From: Forficula auricularia
Taxonomy: Eukaryota > Arthropoda > Insecta > Dermaptera > Forficulidae
Length of the DNA stretch: 64,000 nt
NCBI GenBank assembly: GCA_024734495.1
Contig: JALMQS010000099.1
Coordinates: 66,438,291 to 66,502,290, forward strand
Direction: 5' to 3'
Below are positions 22,560 through 33,651 of this stretch, piece after piece (position 1 is the stretch's first letter; each line of letters opens with the position of its first letter). Under the pieces are notes generated by a model. That model was not told where the DNA came from. It did not search any database and saw nothing but the letters and a program-made list of their open reading frames with translations. The translations under genes and the position numbers were made by a program.

Positions 22560-24180
22560 TAAATTACATGATAGAAGTAAAAATACCTAAATAATAATAA
22601 CATGTTTGTGTGTATGTTAAAATAAAAAAATATTGATATACTTTTACAAATATAACTTTCTTTTCGTGATTTTGTTTCTTTTGAATAAATTTTATTATTA
22701 TTATTTATATACGATTATTTTCAATTAACTTCAAATAAGATTTTCAGTTGCTTTGAAATCAATTAATATAATAGGTTAGTTCATTGAGTAGGTAAATACA
22801 TAAATGACTTCACAGGTTACTATTGCCATACAAAATCTATGGGGCAATCGCGTTTTGACAGCTCATAACAAATCTATATAACTACCGAATTCACGAATGG
22901 GTGGCCCGCAGTGATACCTCACTTGTCCTATGTGGCTCTTGACCAGAGAAGTGTGACGTATCAATGAAGGAAGAATAGAACTGCTACCTTTGTCAGTATT
23001 TTTCGAATAGTTGTCTTAATAATCTTACCCATTACCTCAACAGAATTTACATTAAATTTAAATAACAAATCCCTGAAAACAATGAGGAGATTGACCGAAA
23101 CTTTGGTTTTAAAAAAGGCTGAAATCAAATTTCAATTAAAATATTTTATTTGTAAAAGTGTATTAATTATCATGGGCTGCGATTCCAAAGCATAAAATTT
23201 TTTAGATATTATTTTGAATTAAGACCTAAATATCTATTTCCTTGGTTTCCATGATATATTATTAGTATAAGTATAAATTAGATTATTTCAAATAATAAAA
23301 AAAATACTACCAAAGAAATATACATAGTTATCGAATGGATAGATGATGTTCTTATCTTTAAACAAAATTGATAAAATAATATTACATTGATATTGAATGA
23401 AGACATTGTTAAATTAAACTAAAAAGAATGTCTGACAGAAAAGATTTCGATTTAATTAATAAACCAGCTTTAGATTAAACATTTGGATCATCTATTCACA
23501 TGATATATTAATTATAAAATGATAAGTTTCAATATTTTTTAAAAATAAGCCCAAATTAAATTACTTCATCATAATATTAATTTTAAATTAAAATATAATT
23601 AAATTATCTAATAGGGAAAATAGAGATCTAACAATTGTAGTTTCCAATGTCGGTGTACAATCTATTTTTATCAATTCTATTTGTGATTTTTCTATTAAAA
23701 TTATGTTGAGATGAAAGATGAGTTTCCATTGTACTATTCATCAATTTATAAATGAAACCTGCTGAAAATGCAGGAATTATTGGCAACGTTAATTGAAGAC
23801 TTGTCTCCTATAAATTAAATGCAAAATGTTATCTAGATTACGAATATGTGAACAACCAGAACTATATTTACGAGTTATTTTAATTCAAATGATGATTTAG
23901 TTTATCTAAGATTTTTGCAAAAGAACAAAATAATTCATATGAATTGTAGATTTAATTCTTCGATAGTGGAGTTGTTGTTAGTTTAGGTCATTTAGATGAC
24001 CTAATGCCTATTGCGATGAATCCAGGAGTACGTCTAAGAGCATGCTTCAACTATGCTTCAATGCAAAATCAATCAAAAAATGTGAATTGCATTTCACTCT
24101 TAAGAAGGCCTGGCAATTATCCAGTCTAAACCTTCATTGATTATGTCTAGAAATGCCTTAAGAGGAAATTAGACAAAGAA
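22560..24180. other. AT-rich DNA in SERF intron 1
   Basis: No exon or bounded element is recognised. It lies between a hAT relic and a reverse-transcriptase relic. Confidence 0.4.
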
Positions 24181-24189
24181 AGAAATGTT

Positions 24190-25230
24190 ATTTGTCTGGT
24201 CGAACTCATGTTTCAAAAATTAATAATGTGATTTCCGATCATCAAGCTGAAAGTGTTGGTGTCCCCCAGGGAAGTATTCTTGGGCCTTTGTTGTTTGTTT
24301 TATATATTAATGACATTTGTAACTGTATTAATGATGATGTTTTTATAAATCTGTTTGCCGATGATACACTAATATCTGTGGAGAGTGAGTGATGTTGAGA
24401 AGGCTTGTCAGAAAATGAATGGAACCCTTAGGAAGTTGGAAGACTGGCTAAATATGAATAAACTGTTTATAAATTGTACGAAATCTAAAGTAATGCATTT
24501 GGGGCTGGGTGGAGAAGGGTTAAGTCCAATCTATCTGAATGGTGTAAATTTCGAATATGTGGATTCATTTAATCATTCTCGGAGTAGTGGTTGACTCGAA
24601 GTTGAACTTTAAGAGTCATCATAGTGAGCTCTTGAAGAATGTAAACAGAAAAGTGCAATACTTTGGTAGAGCTAGTAATAATTTGAATATGAACACTAGA
24701 ATTAAGGTGTATAGAACTATAATTAGTCCTAGTTTCTCTTACTGTCCTACAATATTATATTTTGGTACTCAGGAGAATATTGATAAGCTGCAACTCTTAC
24801 AAAATAGATGCATGAGATTTATTTTAAAATGTGACAGATGTACATCAATAAGTAGTATGCTGGAATGTTTAGGACTTATGAATGTGAAGCAATTCTTATT
24901 TTTACAGACAATGTGTTTTGTATATAAATTATATTATTGCCAGCATATCTGAATTTCACATTGGTCAACGAGATCCATAATCATGAGACGAGAATTAGAG
25001 ACGATATATTTATTGAGAGTGCGAGGAAACAGGCAGGGCACAAGAAATTCATTATATTTTAGAGGACTTGAGGAATTTAATTCTTTACCAGCTCAAGTGA
25101 GAAATGCATCAAGTCTGACTCAATTTAACAATCAAGTGAGGATATATCTTAAGACAGATGGCCCGGATTGCTGTTACTGGCACTCGGGTTCGATTCCCGA
25201 GGGGGTGAAAAACAAACCCTCTGACATATA
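24190..25230 (+). pseudogene. Non-LTR reverse transcriptase, decayed (motifs from GVPQGS onward)
   Basis: Four frames separated by frameshifts and stops line up as one reverse transcriptase: ESVGVPQGSILGPLLFVLYI, then NLFADDTLIS (FADD at 24354-24365), LEDWLNMNKLFINCTKSKVM, LGVVVDSKLNFKSHH, and the C-terminal FRGLEEFNSLPAQVRN...FNNQVRIYL pattern. The last motif is typical of the CR1/L2-like branch without RNase H. The finger domain is missing upstream. A tRNA-like B box sits at its end (25187-25197). Confidence 0.85.
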
Positions 25231-25989
25231 ATTAAAAATATTCCATTCCATCGGATTTAATAGATGACACCAACTTATGATTTTCTTGTAAATTTGAATC
25301 CATCGGCAAATTAATATCTTTCATATTAAAAGGGACATTTGAACATTTCTATTGAGAAATATTATAACTTTAGTATTAAGATTTGTAAATATTGTAATAT
25401 ATATGTATGAAAAATACATTTAAATATAAATAAATAAATAAACAATAATCACGAATGTGGAATTGATTGAAAATAATAATAATTAATGAGAATCACAACA
25501 AATATTTGAAAAATACTTTAGTGAAAGTATGACTCGAAAATTTCCTTTTTATTAAAGGTCAACCACGGTGCCTTGACACATAAAATTTATTGTGAACCAA
25601 TAATTACTACCTGCTTAACAACCATTTATAATATTTTAATAAAATTCAGAGAAATTAGTTTAGTAAAATAAATATTCTTAAGTTCACAAAGCTCATAAAG
25701 TCTCTGTCCTATTTAATATTGTAGGACATTTCAAAGTTTAATTTGAGATGTTCGAACAGTTTTAAAATCTTTTCTAAAGCAAGCATTAAAGTTTTACAGC
25801 TAATTTTGATACACCCGAATAGGTTTTGATATTAAGCATCATCGTAAATTTCCTTAAAATAATAATAACTTATATTGAATAGATAAACAAAACTATCATA
25901 ACATCAGTAAAAACAAAAAAAAAGTATGAAATAAAAAATGAAAAGATTCACGGTTTTTTGGACAATTTTTTTTAATAATGTTAAATATC

Positions 25990-26035
25990 AATTTTCGTAC
26001 GACGTTTCGTCCTTTTTCAGGACTTTTTCAAGTAA
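25990..26035 (-). repeat. HR-F hammerhead-like core, solo copy
   Basis: On the minus strand TTGAAAAA, stem GTCC/GGAC, GAAA (plus 26005-26008) and CGTC follow in order. The first core box is changed from CTGANGA. The same variant is at 50831-50858. Confidence 0.5.
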
Positions 26036-26682
26036 TCAATTATTTAAAACATTAATCGTTGATAAAATAGTGAGACCATCGAGACAATAAATAGTGTATT
26101 CATAATATTCATCCCATAATAAGTTAACAACGAAATTTATGAACAATATATATAGTTCCGGAGATATTAAATTTCAAAAATAGAGTTTTTCAGGCTCTTT
26201 AACATTGCACTATACGGGATATCGGAAAATTTACATACATATTTATTATAATTAAGAAACCCTTCTTACCATTTTTATAAAAAACTAAACCAACATTAAA
26301 CAATAACCAATACATATTTTAAGACAATTTTAATTCATAGTTACAACACAGTTTCTGAGATATTAATGAATAAATAATGAAAAATGTATAAAAAAATTTT
26401 CACTAAAAACAATTTGGCAACAGCGCATTTATTTAACCAGCGAAAGATGTATAAAGCGCGCATACGCTAGATTTTTTGAAAATTATAATTTTCATAAGGT
26501 GTAACGTAGGAATTGATTACATTTGTTAAAAAATAACAAAACGATTTTTGTAGAAATAAATCGACCTTTAAAATGTATTTTATCTGTCATTTTAATATAA
26601 AAATATTTAATCTCTTACAATGGTGGCAGATTTGTCAAACGAGCACGGGATTGGCTAGGATCGGTACATAAACAGCAAAAAG

Positions 26683-28471
26683 ACCTAGCTATAGGATGAC
26701 CTAGCTATATACTTTAGTTCAAAAAATCTCCATTACATATACAAAATACTATAAATAGTATTAACACTTGGACTAAAGATCACGGATTTAAAATAAATCC
26801 ATCCAAAACATCTTGTATCCATTTTTGTCGTCTCCGAAAGAGGCATGATGATCCCCAATTCAATATAGATGGCACTTTGATTCCATATAAAAATAATGTA
26901 AAATTTCTAGGACTGATTTTTGATAATAAACTAAACTGGGTTGATCATATTAAATACACAAAAACCAAATGCTTAAAAGCCATGAATATCCTAAAGGTTT
27001 TATCAAATACACATTGGGGAGCTGACCACATAAGTATGATTCGAATATACAGAATGCTAATTCGGAGTAAAATTGATTATGGATCCCCTGTATACTCTTC
27101 TGCAAGAAAGTCGATCCTCGCAATGCTTGATCCCATCCACAATCTAGGTATTCGCATTTCATTAGGAGCATTTCGAACCAGCCCTATAAAAAGTCTATGT
27201 GCTGAATCCGGGGAACCGCCACTAAATACTAGAAGACAAATACTTGGAATGAGTTATATAACGAAAATAAAACCATGTATCACACACCCAACATATTCGT
27301 CTGTATTTGAGACACCTCTTCTTCATCTCTACAATAGACGTCTTAATACAACAAAACCATTTAACATAAGACACAAAGACTTAATTGAACAATATAGCCA
27401 GTGCCTAGAACAAGTCGTACAAATCATAAACCCTCCAGAACCCCCTTGGACACTAGAAAAATTAAATATAATCTGGAGTCTTTCAAAATATAAAAAACAT
27501 GAAACGAACCCAGCAATATTCATAAATAAGTTCCTAGAAATTAAATCAAGATTTTCCAACTATACATTTATATACACAGATGGATCCAAAATTAATAACT
27601 CTACTGGTTGCTCATTCGTAACTAACAACACAGAAAAATCATATAGGCTATCAGACTACTCGAATGTATTCACCGCCGAATTAAAAGGAATAGAATTAGC
27701 ACTCAAATATATAATAAAACAGAACAGCAACGAACATTTTATAATCTGTACCGACTCGTCTAGTTCTCTAAAAGCATTGGAAATAATGTATTCATTACAC
27801 CCACTAATTCAAAATATCATAAATCTCAATGACAACATTATAAAAAAGGGAACAGGACTCTATTTTATTTGGATACCCGGTCATATTGGACTACCAGGAA
27901 ATGAAAGAGCAGACAAACTTGCAAGAAAAGCTGCCTGCAAACCAACTTCAGACTTCGATACCAATTTTTATAATGATATAAAGATATATATCAAGGGAGA
28001 AATACTAAAGCAATGGAAAGATGAATGGCTTCATCTAACTGATAATAAACTGAAAGAAGTAATGCCAAGCATAGGTACACGACCAAAGTTAATGACCTCG
28101 AGGAAAATTCAAACAATATTAACACGACTACGATTAGGTCATTGCTTCTTCAGCCATGGTCATCTTCTGAGGAATGAGACACCTCCTTGGTGCACCACAT
28201 GTAATAAAACTATCACTGTTGCCCACATTCTTGTAGAGTGTCCAATCTATGAGAGAGAAAGAGCCCAAAATAATATAAATCGTAGTATGAAAGAAATTCT
28301 AAACAACACACAAGATGATAACATCAATAATATAATCAAATTTCTAAAAAATATAAATTTTCTATATCTTATATGAAAAAATGCGATAACTAAATCTATT
28401 TAACTTATCTAATCTGAGGCGCTAATGACCCTTGCCGTTGATGCGCCCTTAAACACCTATATATAATAATA
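26683..28471 (+). mobile_element. 5'-truncated I-like LINE with 15-bp target-site duplication
   Basis: ATAAACAGCAAAAAG occurs at 26668-26682 and 28472-28486. The insert ends in a TAA-type repeat (ATAATAATAATAA), as in I-clade LINEs. At its 5' junction GACCTAGCTATA is present twice (26682-26693 and 26698-26709), a junction duplication of the sort left by target-primed reverse transcription. The coding part is described separately. Confidence 0.88.
26718..28376 (+). CDS. LINE ORF2 fragment: reverse transcriptase thumb plus RNase H
   Basis: An open frame of 552 codons starts inside the protein, without a Met. It opens with SINTWTKDHGFKINPSKTSC, which follows the YADD motif in complete proteins, so the catalytic Asp pair is missing. 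The frame then has the connection region (residues roughly 60-270) and a full RNase H domain with all four acidic residues visible: FIYTDGSK, FTAELKGIELAL, CTDSSSSLKAL and WIPGHIGLPGNERADKLA. A Cys-rich C-terminus (PPWCTTC...H.L.EC) follows. The uninterrupted frame suggests a recent insertion, but truncation makes it inactive. RNase H together with the TAA-type tail points to the I/Nimb group. Confidence 0.88.
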   Translation, partial: FKKSPLHIQNTINSINTWTKDHGFKINPSKTSCIHFCRLRKRHDDPQFNIDGTLIPYKNNVKFLGLIFDNKLNWVDHIKYTKTKCLKAMNILKVLSNTHWGADHISMIRIYRMLIRSKIDYGSPVYSSARKSILAMLDPIHNLGIRISLGAFRTSPIKSLCAESGEPPLNTRRQILGMSYITKIKPCITHPTYSSVFETPLLHLYNRRLNTTKPFNIRHKDLIEQYSQCLEQVVQIINPPEPPWTLEKLNIIWSLSKYKKHETNPAIFINKFLEIKSRFSNYTFIYTDGSKINNSTGCSFVTNNTEKSYRLSDYSNVFTAELKGIELALKYIIKQNSNEHFIICTDSSSSLKALEIMYSLHPLIQNIINLNDNIIKKGTGLYFIWIPGHIGLPGNERADKLARKAACKPTSDFDTNFYNDIKIYIKGEILKQWKDEWLHLTDNKLKEVMPSIGTRPKLMTSRKIQTILTRLRLGHCFFSHGHLLRNETPPWCTTCNKTITVAHILVECPIYERERAQNNINRSMKEILNNTQDDNINNIIKFLKNINFLYLI

Positions 28472-28574
28472 ATAAACAGCAAAAAGTTTTGGGCTTATGA
28501 ATTATCCTTATTGTCTGTTCAATATATTCTAGCAATAACTTTTTGCTAGTATTGTCGCGAAACAGCTACCTTAA

Positions 28575-29400
28575 TATAAGGTCAGATATGGATTGTTTTT
28601 AGAATGTTTATAAAACATTTTTAAAGAAAAATGACTTTTCATAAATATTTATATTTTTATTTAAAGGTAATCTGGTCACCAAGACAACCTGTACACAATT
28701 GTCTATTTATAAAAATATTTAATATCTTAGTTTTGATTTCTAAATTTTAGAGAAAGCAACTTTTTATTTTATTTTTTTGAAAATTTACCATTGAAAAAGA
28801 GAGAAATTCTCCGAAACATTTGATTGAAAATAAACGTGTTCTAGATTGTTTTGTAAAAGATTTTGTATTTTTTAAAATATATATCTATATATTATTTCGT
28901 AACAATAATTATTGATAAAAATTTGTTTTCTTTTGAATTAATTAAATGATAAAATCACTAAATAATAATAAAAATTGATTACTATGCTTTATGGAGAAGA
29001 AGTACTGAAAATAATTTAATGGTTGATGATTAATTAATTAATTATCGTGGAATAGCTTGATAGATAGATATAATGCGTGCAAATCTATTCGAAAGGTCTC
29101 TCTTTCCTGAGGGATTTGGCCTTTTATTGATTTGAAGCTTCAGGCCAGCGATCGGGCAAAAAAGGGTGGGAACAAAAAAATAAATAAACTTGCACATTTA
29201 TTTATTTTAATAACTTTTTCATTTTTTTTTTTTTAGGGAAAAAAAGTAAAAAAAAAATAAAAATAAAAAAATCAGGTCACCAATTTGTTGTTTTTTTTTT
29301 TTTTGTTGCTCTCTCTCTAAAGGGTTACGTTGATGATTCTAGAAAAAGCAAATGGCTGGCTCGTTTGCATACGAGATAGAACACAAAAGGCGATTCATTT
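28575..29400. other. AT-rich DNA in SERF intron 1
   Basis: No exon or mobile element is recognised. T-rich tracts at 29220-29300 and a CT-rich run near 29310 precede the SERF first exon on the other strand. Confidence 0.45.
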
Positions 29401-29407
29401 TACTTAC

Positions 29408-29414
29408 GAGTCAT
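29408..29414 (-). CDS. SERF: SERF (4F5-family) protein, exon 1 (start codon exon)
   Basis: The minus strand reads ATGACTC/GTAAGT. It codes Met-Thr and the first base of Arg, exactly what exon 2 requires to give MTRGNQREL, the invariant start of this family. The donor is a consensus one. A seven-base coding exon cannot be found by ORF scanning; support is the phase match, the perfect donor and the family start. Intron 1 is then about 11.5 kb, filled with mobile elements. Confidence 0.8.
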
Positions 29415-29760
29415 TTTGGGATTTTTTTTGGGTCTTGACCTCCGATAAACAAGCCAAAAGGTTCTTCTCGGGGTGCCAAGGGTTTTCTGCCAAGCAAGGG
29501 CTAACTTGGTGCCAGTTGATCCACTCCTCAACTAACAAATGTTGCATGCGCCGAATCCTCGAGCTCTTGTTCTTGTTCGGCCGTGAGCCGTGATTCACTC
29601 ACTCACTCTCTCTCTATGTGTATATGTGTGTGCAATCTCTCCGAGTGTGTGTGTGATGAACGTGCCGCTGTCAGCGCAGTCTTCAAATGTGAACACAAGA
29701 GCGCCACCATCGCGCGACGCGCCTTATGCAAATTTAATATTGCTTTTATATCCATGCGAA
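29415..29760 (-). promoter_or_regulatory. Probable SERF 5' UTR and promoter region
   Basis: The region upstream of the start codon is far richer in G and C than its surroundings and contains CpG clusters (GCGCGACGCGCC near 29715) and a GCCACCAT word. CT and GT repeats lie at 29600-29655. I cannot place a start site or TATA box. Confidence 0.4.
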
Positions 29761-29882
29761 AAGCAGATAAAGTACCGTATGTATTGCAAGCGCGACTTCA
29801 AGGGGTCTTCAGCAGAGATGTGACTTATTTTAGATACAAGTATTTGAAATACAGATTCAAGGTACAAAATACGTGTTTTTTT

Positions 29883-30420
29883 AATTTATAATTTTCTCAT
29901 TAATATATCAAAGAATAATTAACATATTAACGAGAAAAATGTTTTTGATCGCGCTTTTTAAACAAGATTATATATCGCGAGACTACTGCTGATTGAGGCT
30001 ATTGGAGTCTGCTGAGTCTTAAGTCTGGACTAAGAGAGAATGAAAAAGATGTGATCCATTTAGCTATAATCCAGCATCATTTCGCGATTAGCCCGCATGA
30101 CGCTTTTATATCAAACACTGATATGGATCACCAAATGAATTTGTAATCTGAGATGTTATATATTCAATCTCCCAGTCCAGCGCGCTCGATCTGTTAACAC
30201 GTGTGTTAGGTGTTTGCTATTTCTTAATCATAAGTTTCCTGTATTTGATTCGATCGCGAATCAAATGCAGGTGATTTTTGTCAAATATTAAGTGAAAATA
30301 TCCGAATTTATATATTTCTAACTTGAAATAATGAAGTTAAATAAATTTATAATCTTCTCATTAAAATATATCAAATAGTGTTAATTATTCTTTGATATAT
30401 TAATGAGAAAATTATAAATT
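29883..30420. mobile_element. MITE with 41-bp inverted repeats, family M, copy 1
   Basis: The left end AATTTATAATTTTCTCATTA and following bases through TAATTAACA are the inverted copy of 30380-30420. The interior words (ATCGCGAGACTACTGCTGAT, GGATCACCAAATG, CAGTCCAGCGCGCTCGATC) recur in the same order at 41760-42010. No coding frame is present. I cannot assign a superfamily. Confidence 0.7.
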
Positions 30421-30810
30421 ATTAAGGGGGTAACGTCATGAAAAAGGTTGAAAAACACTGCTCTATTTCAAGTAGCGACAACACAGGGTTTACTGGCAGC
30501 ACCGCTAAATTAGAAAAACTTCAATACCTAAATAATAAAGACACCAGCCTAAAGAGTTTAAATGTTTATCCTACAATTAAAAAAAAATATTTTTTAAATA
30601 TAAGACCTGTTCGCCGAGCTCCGCCCCTGTGGAGCGACTCTTCCTTTTGGGAGGATGATAATGAGAACTCATCGATGAAAAATGAGTGAAAAATGTTAGA
30701 AGAACTGGTTTTATTCAAGTCTCAATTAAAACCTTAAAAATATAATATTTTCTCAAATTTACGCGATCACTGTTCATAATTATTTAATGAGATAAATTAA
30801 CCTTGTTAAG

Positions 30811-31068
30811 TTGAAGGAGACAATAAAAAGTGTGTCTTCTGCTGTAATTATAAATTTTATTTATTTATAACGAGATTATAGTTTCGAGGGCTTTGCCCTC
30901 TTCATCAGTCTATTACAATTGATTCACAGGAATTAATTTATAAATGGAAGGTTAAAATTCATCACGTTATAAATAAATAAAATTTATAATTCCAGCAGAC
31001 TACACACTCTTTTATTATCTCCTTCAATATATAAAAATTCTGCTACCCTCGGCACAAAAACTTTCAAT
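30811..31068 (+). mobile_element. HR-B palindromic element with hammerhead-like core
   Basis: TTAACCTTGTTAAG flanks both sides (30797-30810 and 31069-31082). The arms start GAAGGAGACAATAAAA and end with its complement. On the minus strand CTGATGA (plus 30902-30908), one extra A, stem GAGGGC/GCCCTC with loop AAA and GAAA (plus 30882-30885) are intact. The tail on the right is CTGCTACCCTCGGCAC followed by ACTTTCAATT. Confidence 0.8.
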
Positions 31069-31179
31069 TTAACCTTGTTAAGATTAATAAAAAAAATATG
31101 TTTTCTTTTAAAAAGTATTTTATTTTAAAAAAGTATTTAGAAAATAGGTATTTTGTACCTAGTATTTCAAATACTACAA

Positions 31180-31345
31180 AGAGAAACAAAGAGGTTGTCC
31201 TCTGCTTGATGCAAATAAACATACACATATATATATCGAAATTATATATCTGTATATATATTATTCATTTGTTTGAGACTTTAGTTTCGAAGACTTGGTC
31301 TTCATCATCAGTCTTTTTAAATTATAAATGTTATTTTTCATGGGG
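31180..31345 (-). repeat. HR-E repeat with intact hammerhead-like core
   Basis: On the minus strand: CTGATGA (plus 31305-31311), one extra T, a perfect stem GAAGAC/GTCTTC with loop CAA, GAA, helix ACT/AGT with loop AA, then C. This is the cleanest core in the window. Downstream on the minus strand follow a TA-rich spacer and the AGCAGAGGACAACC box near 31195-31210. Confidence 0.75.
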
Positions 31346-32249
31346 TCAATACCGAATGGATATTGAAAATTTTCGATCTTTACTTAGCTGCGAGCCTAAA
31401 ATTTTATTATAAAACTTACTAACACTAAGATATAGTAGTATTTTATCTAGCTGTAACTCCAAAATTATAATAGCTATAAATCTGTCAAAATGCTTAAGGA
31501 TAGCTACTATTATAAGGATAAAGTCTAGAGAGTTTCAAATTTTTTCAACATTTTGGCCGGAATAAAAAATTGATTGTTCAATTTCAAAAACCCCATGTTA
31601 TTTAGATGGGAAAGTTAATTGCTGTGCGGCACAGGTTAAAATTGGCTTAGAGACTTGAAACTTGTGTTTTTTTTTTTTTTTTATTTCGACCCTCTGTAAA
31701 AATTCGAAAATACCCAAAATAAGGACCACCCTAGTTACACCCTATATACATTTATACATATGTATGTATGCTGGCCTTTTTTTCGTCGACGATTTTTTCT
31801 ACACTGTTCAAACGATTAAAATTAAATTGAAAATCTACCATTACTTTAACAAAATGAAGCGACGATAAGTTTTTGATACATATTGGGTGAAAAACATTAG
31901 AACTTTATCCAAGTACTTTTTTAGGTTTTTAATTTTTCTAAATATCTTAAAAATGAGATGTAAGACCATGAATTGAGATGTAAGTCCATGAAATGAGATG
32001 TAAGAACATGAATTGAATTGTCGACCTGAAAACCACCCAAACTGTGAGCCAAGAGCATCTCTAGAGTCCTAAACAATGAGGTAACTAACGTCACTAGAGC
32101 TCCCGCCCCAACAAAACCGAGGATGCGCCCCCCCCCCCTCCCGCCTCGCTAAAAACCCCTATATTTTGAAAATAAAAATTATGTTTAAATAAGTATTTTG
32201 TATAGAGATGAAAAATCAAATTTCGTTAAAGAATTATTTAAAAAATTTC

Positions 32250-32510
32250 TTTTTTGCACCCTTGGTCAAGGGAGACAATTTTACTCGAGGGGTTAACCGC
32301 GATTGGAATTGGTGTGTACACCTCTTTACAATTATGTGGAATTATTTTGGATAATGCCCCTTCATCTATTGTCTTCTACTTGGAAATGAAAGTGGAAGTA
32401 GGTGTACACGATATTAGGTCGCTGTTCACGTTCAAGTGGGAGATAAATTTAACCGAATTTATCGCGCGGAGAATTTACCACTGCTCGAAGCCCCTAAAAC
32501 CTTAGTAAAT
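32250..32510. other. Unassigned GC-richer stretch
   Basis: An 83-codon open frame on the plus strand and better base balance set it off from the surroundings, but I recognise no domain and no splice-site context. It could be a transposon remnant. The words GTGTACACC and GGTGTACAC are partly inverted. Confidence 0.25.
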
Positions 32511-32584
32511 TGGAATATTGAATTGTATCTAAGTTTCTGAGATTGGCTCGTGATCCCGGCTTCTTTTCCTTCTGCTCTGTTCTT

Positions 32585-32675
32585 TTCACGATGGAGGGGC
32601 CAGCCCATACAGGCCTTTAGGGGATCCACCTTCTGGTGTAATCCTTCTCACATCAATATCATAAAAAAAAACCTC
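32585..32675 (+). mobile_element. LINE 3' end, solo copy
   Basis: It matches the tails at 3738 and 16465 (CACGATGGAGGGGCCAGCCC, GCCTTTAGGGG, then CATCAATATCATAAAAAAAA). It is a 5'-truncated copy of the same family. Confidence 0.7.
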
Positions 32676-32861
32676 GATTTTACTTTTAAAAACAACTCGC
32701 TAAAAAATTTCAATTTTCATTTCTTTTTTTACTAATTTTGAGAAATAAATGTCTGAAACGTAAAGAAAAATATACCTATGTACATTCTTGGAAATTTAGA
32801 GAGTTCTGGGGATGAAGAGAGATCGGAAGCGATGGAGTCAGACCGGAGATAGCCGTAGTCC

Positions 32862-33431
32862 TTATTTTCCAACTTCTAATTTACTTTGAGGATACTCACC
32901 AATTTTTTTCCTATATGTAGGGATTTTTCCCATGGCTTTTAAACGTTGGCAAATTGCTCCTCGGGTCACATTTAGTGTTTGTGCCAATTGTTGTTGCGAT
33001 TGGGTTGGGTCTTTATCCAATAACGCCTGCAATTCCTCGTCTTCGAACTTTTTCGCTGCACCAGGATGTTCATTGTCTGTTAAATCGAAATCTCCTCTTT
33101 TAAATTGACGAAACCATGTCTCACATGTTCTAATCACTGGAGCATGTTCACCATAAGTTTCTACCAGCAACCGATGAGCTTCAGCTGCTTTTTTCTTTTG
33201 ATGAAATAAGAAAAGCAACGAATGCCGCAAATGCGATTTACTTGGAACGAAACTCGACATATTCACTGAGGTAACAACTATGACGCTATTATTTTGGCAG
33301 AATGTAACTTGTGTATTTTTGAAGGTTAATGTCAATAGAAAAATATGACATAGTGCCAAATCATAGAAATGTATACATACCTCTAGCGACATCTATTAGT
33401 AAAACCGGCAAATTTCAACTAACACCCCTGG
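32862..33431 (-). mobile_element. Mariner element with transposase N-terminal fragment, 3' part missing
   Basis: The minus strand encodes LFLFHQKKKAAEAHRLLVET, the TWFRQFKRGDFDLTDNEHPG motif and LDKDPTQSQQQLAQTLNVTR, the paired helix-turn-helix part of a mariner transposase. The catalytic domain is absent: the frame ends at 32862. The right terminus at 33410-33431 reads as an inverted mariner end (complement CCAGGGGTGTTAGTTGAAA) next to TA. It differs clearly from the mariner at 21155. Confidence 0.8.
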
Positions 33432-33651
33432 TATAAGACAAAGCTAATTTCCCGAAGTTTAAATTTTATCAGATAACGGGGGAACCCAGTCCCGATTTTT
33501 TTGAAAATCAATTTTTTTTTAATTTTTTTGGCAATATGTATTATTATGACAAAAATATTTTAATATGAATATAGCTGAAAAATATTGATAAAAATTTTTT
33601 AAAAATAAATATACATATATCCATAATATCTAATAATATAATATTTCCATA

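Larger units (their letters stand above)
26130..28574. mobile_element. TTAA-bounded DNA transposon, copy 3, split by a LINE
   Basis: Sequence matching copies 1 and 2 runs from 26130 to 26682 and resumes at 28487-28574, ending CGAAACAGCTACC-TTAA. The left terminus is missing. The interruption is the LINE at 26683-28471. Confidence 0.8.

Noticed and set aside
26877..28376. Long open frame as a host RNase H gene
   Set aside because: Reverse-transcriptase sequence upstream in the same frame, a 15-bp target duplication and a TAA-type tail show it is a LINE.
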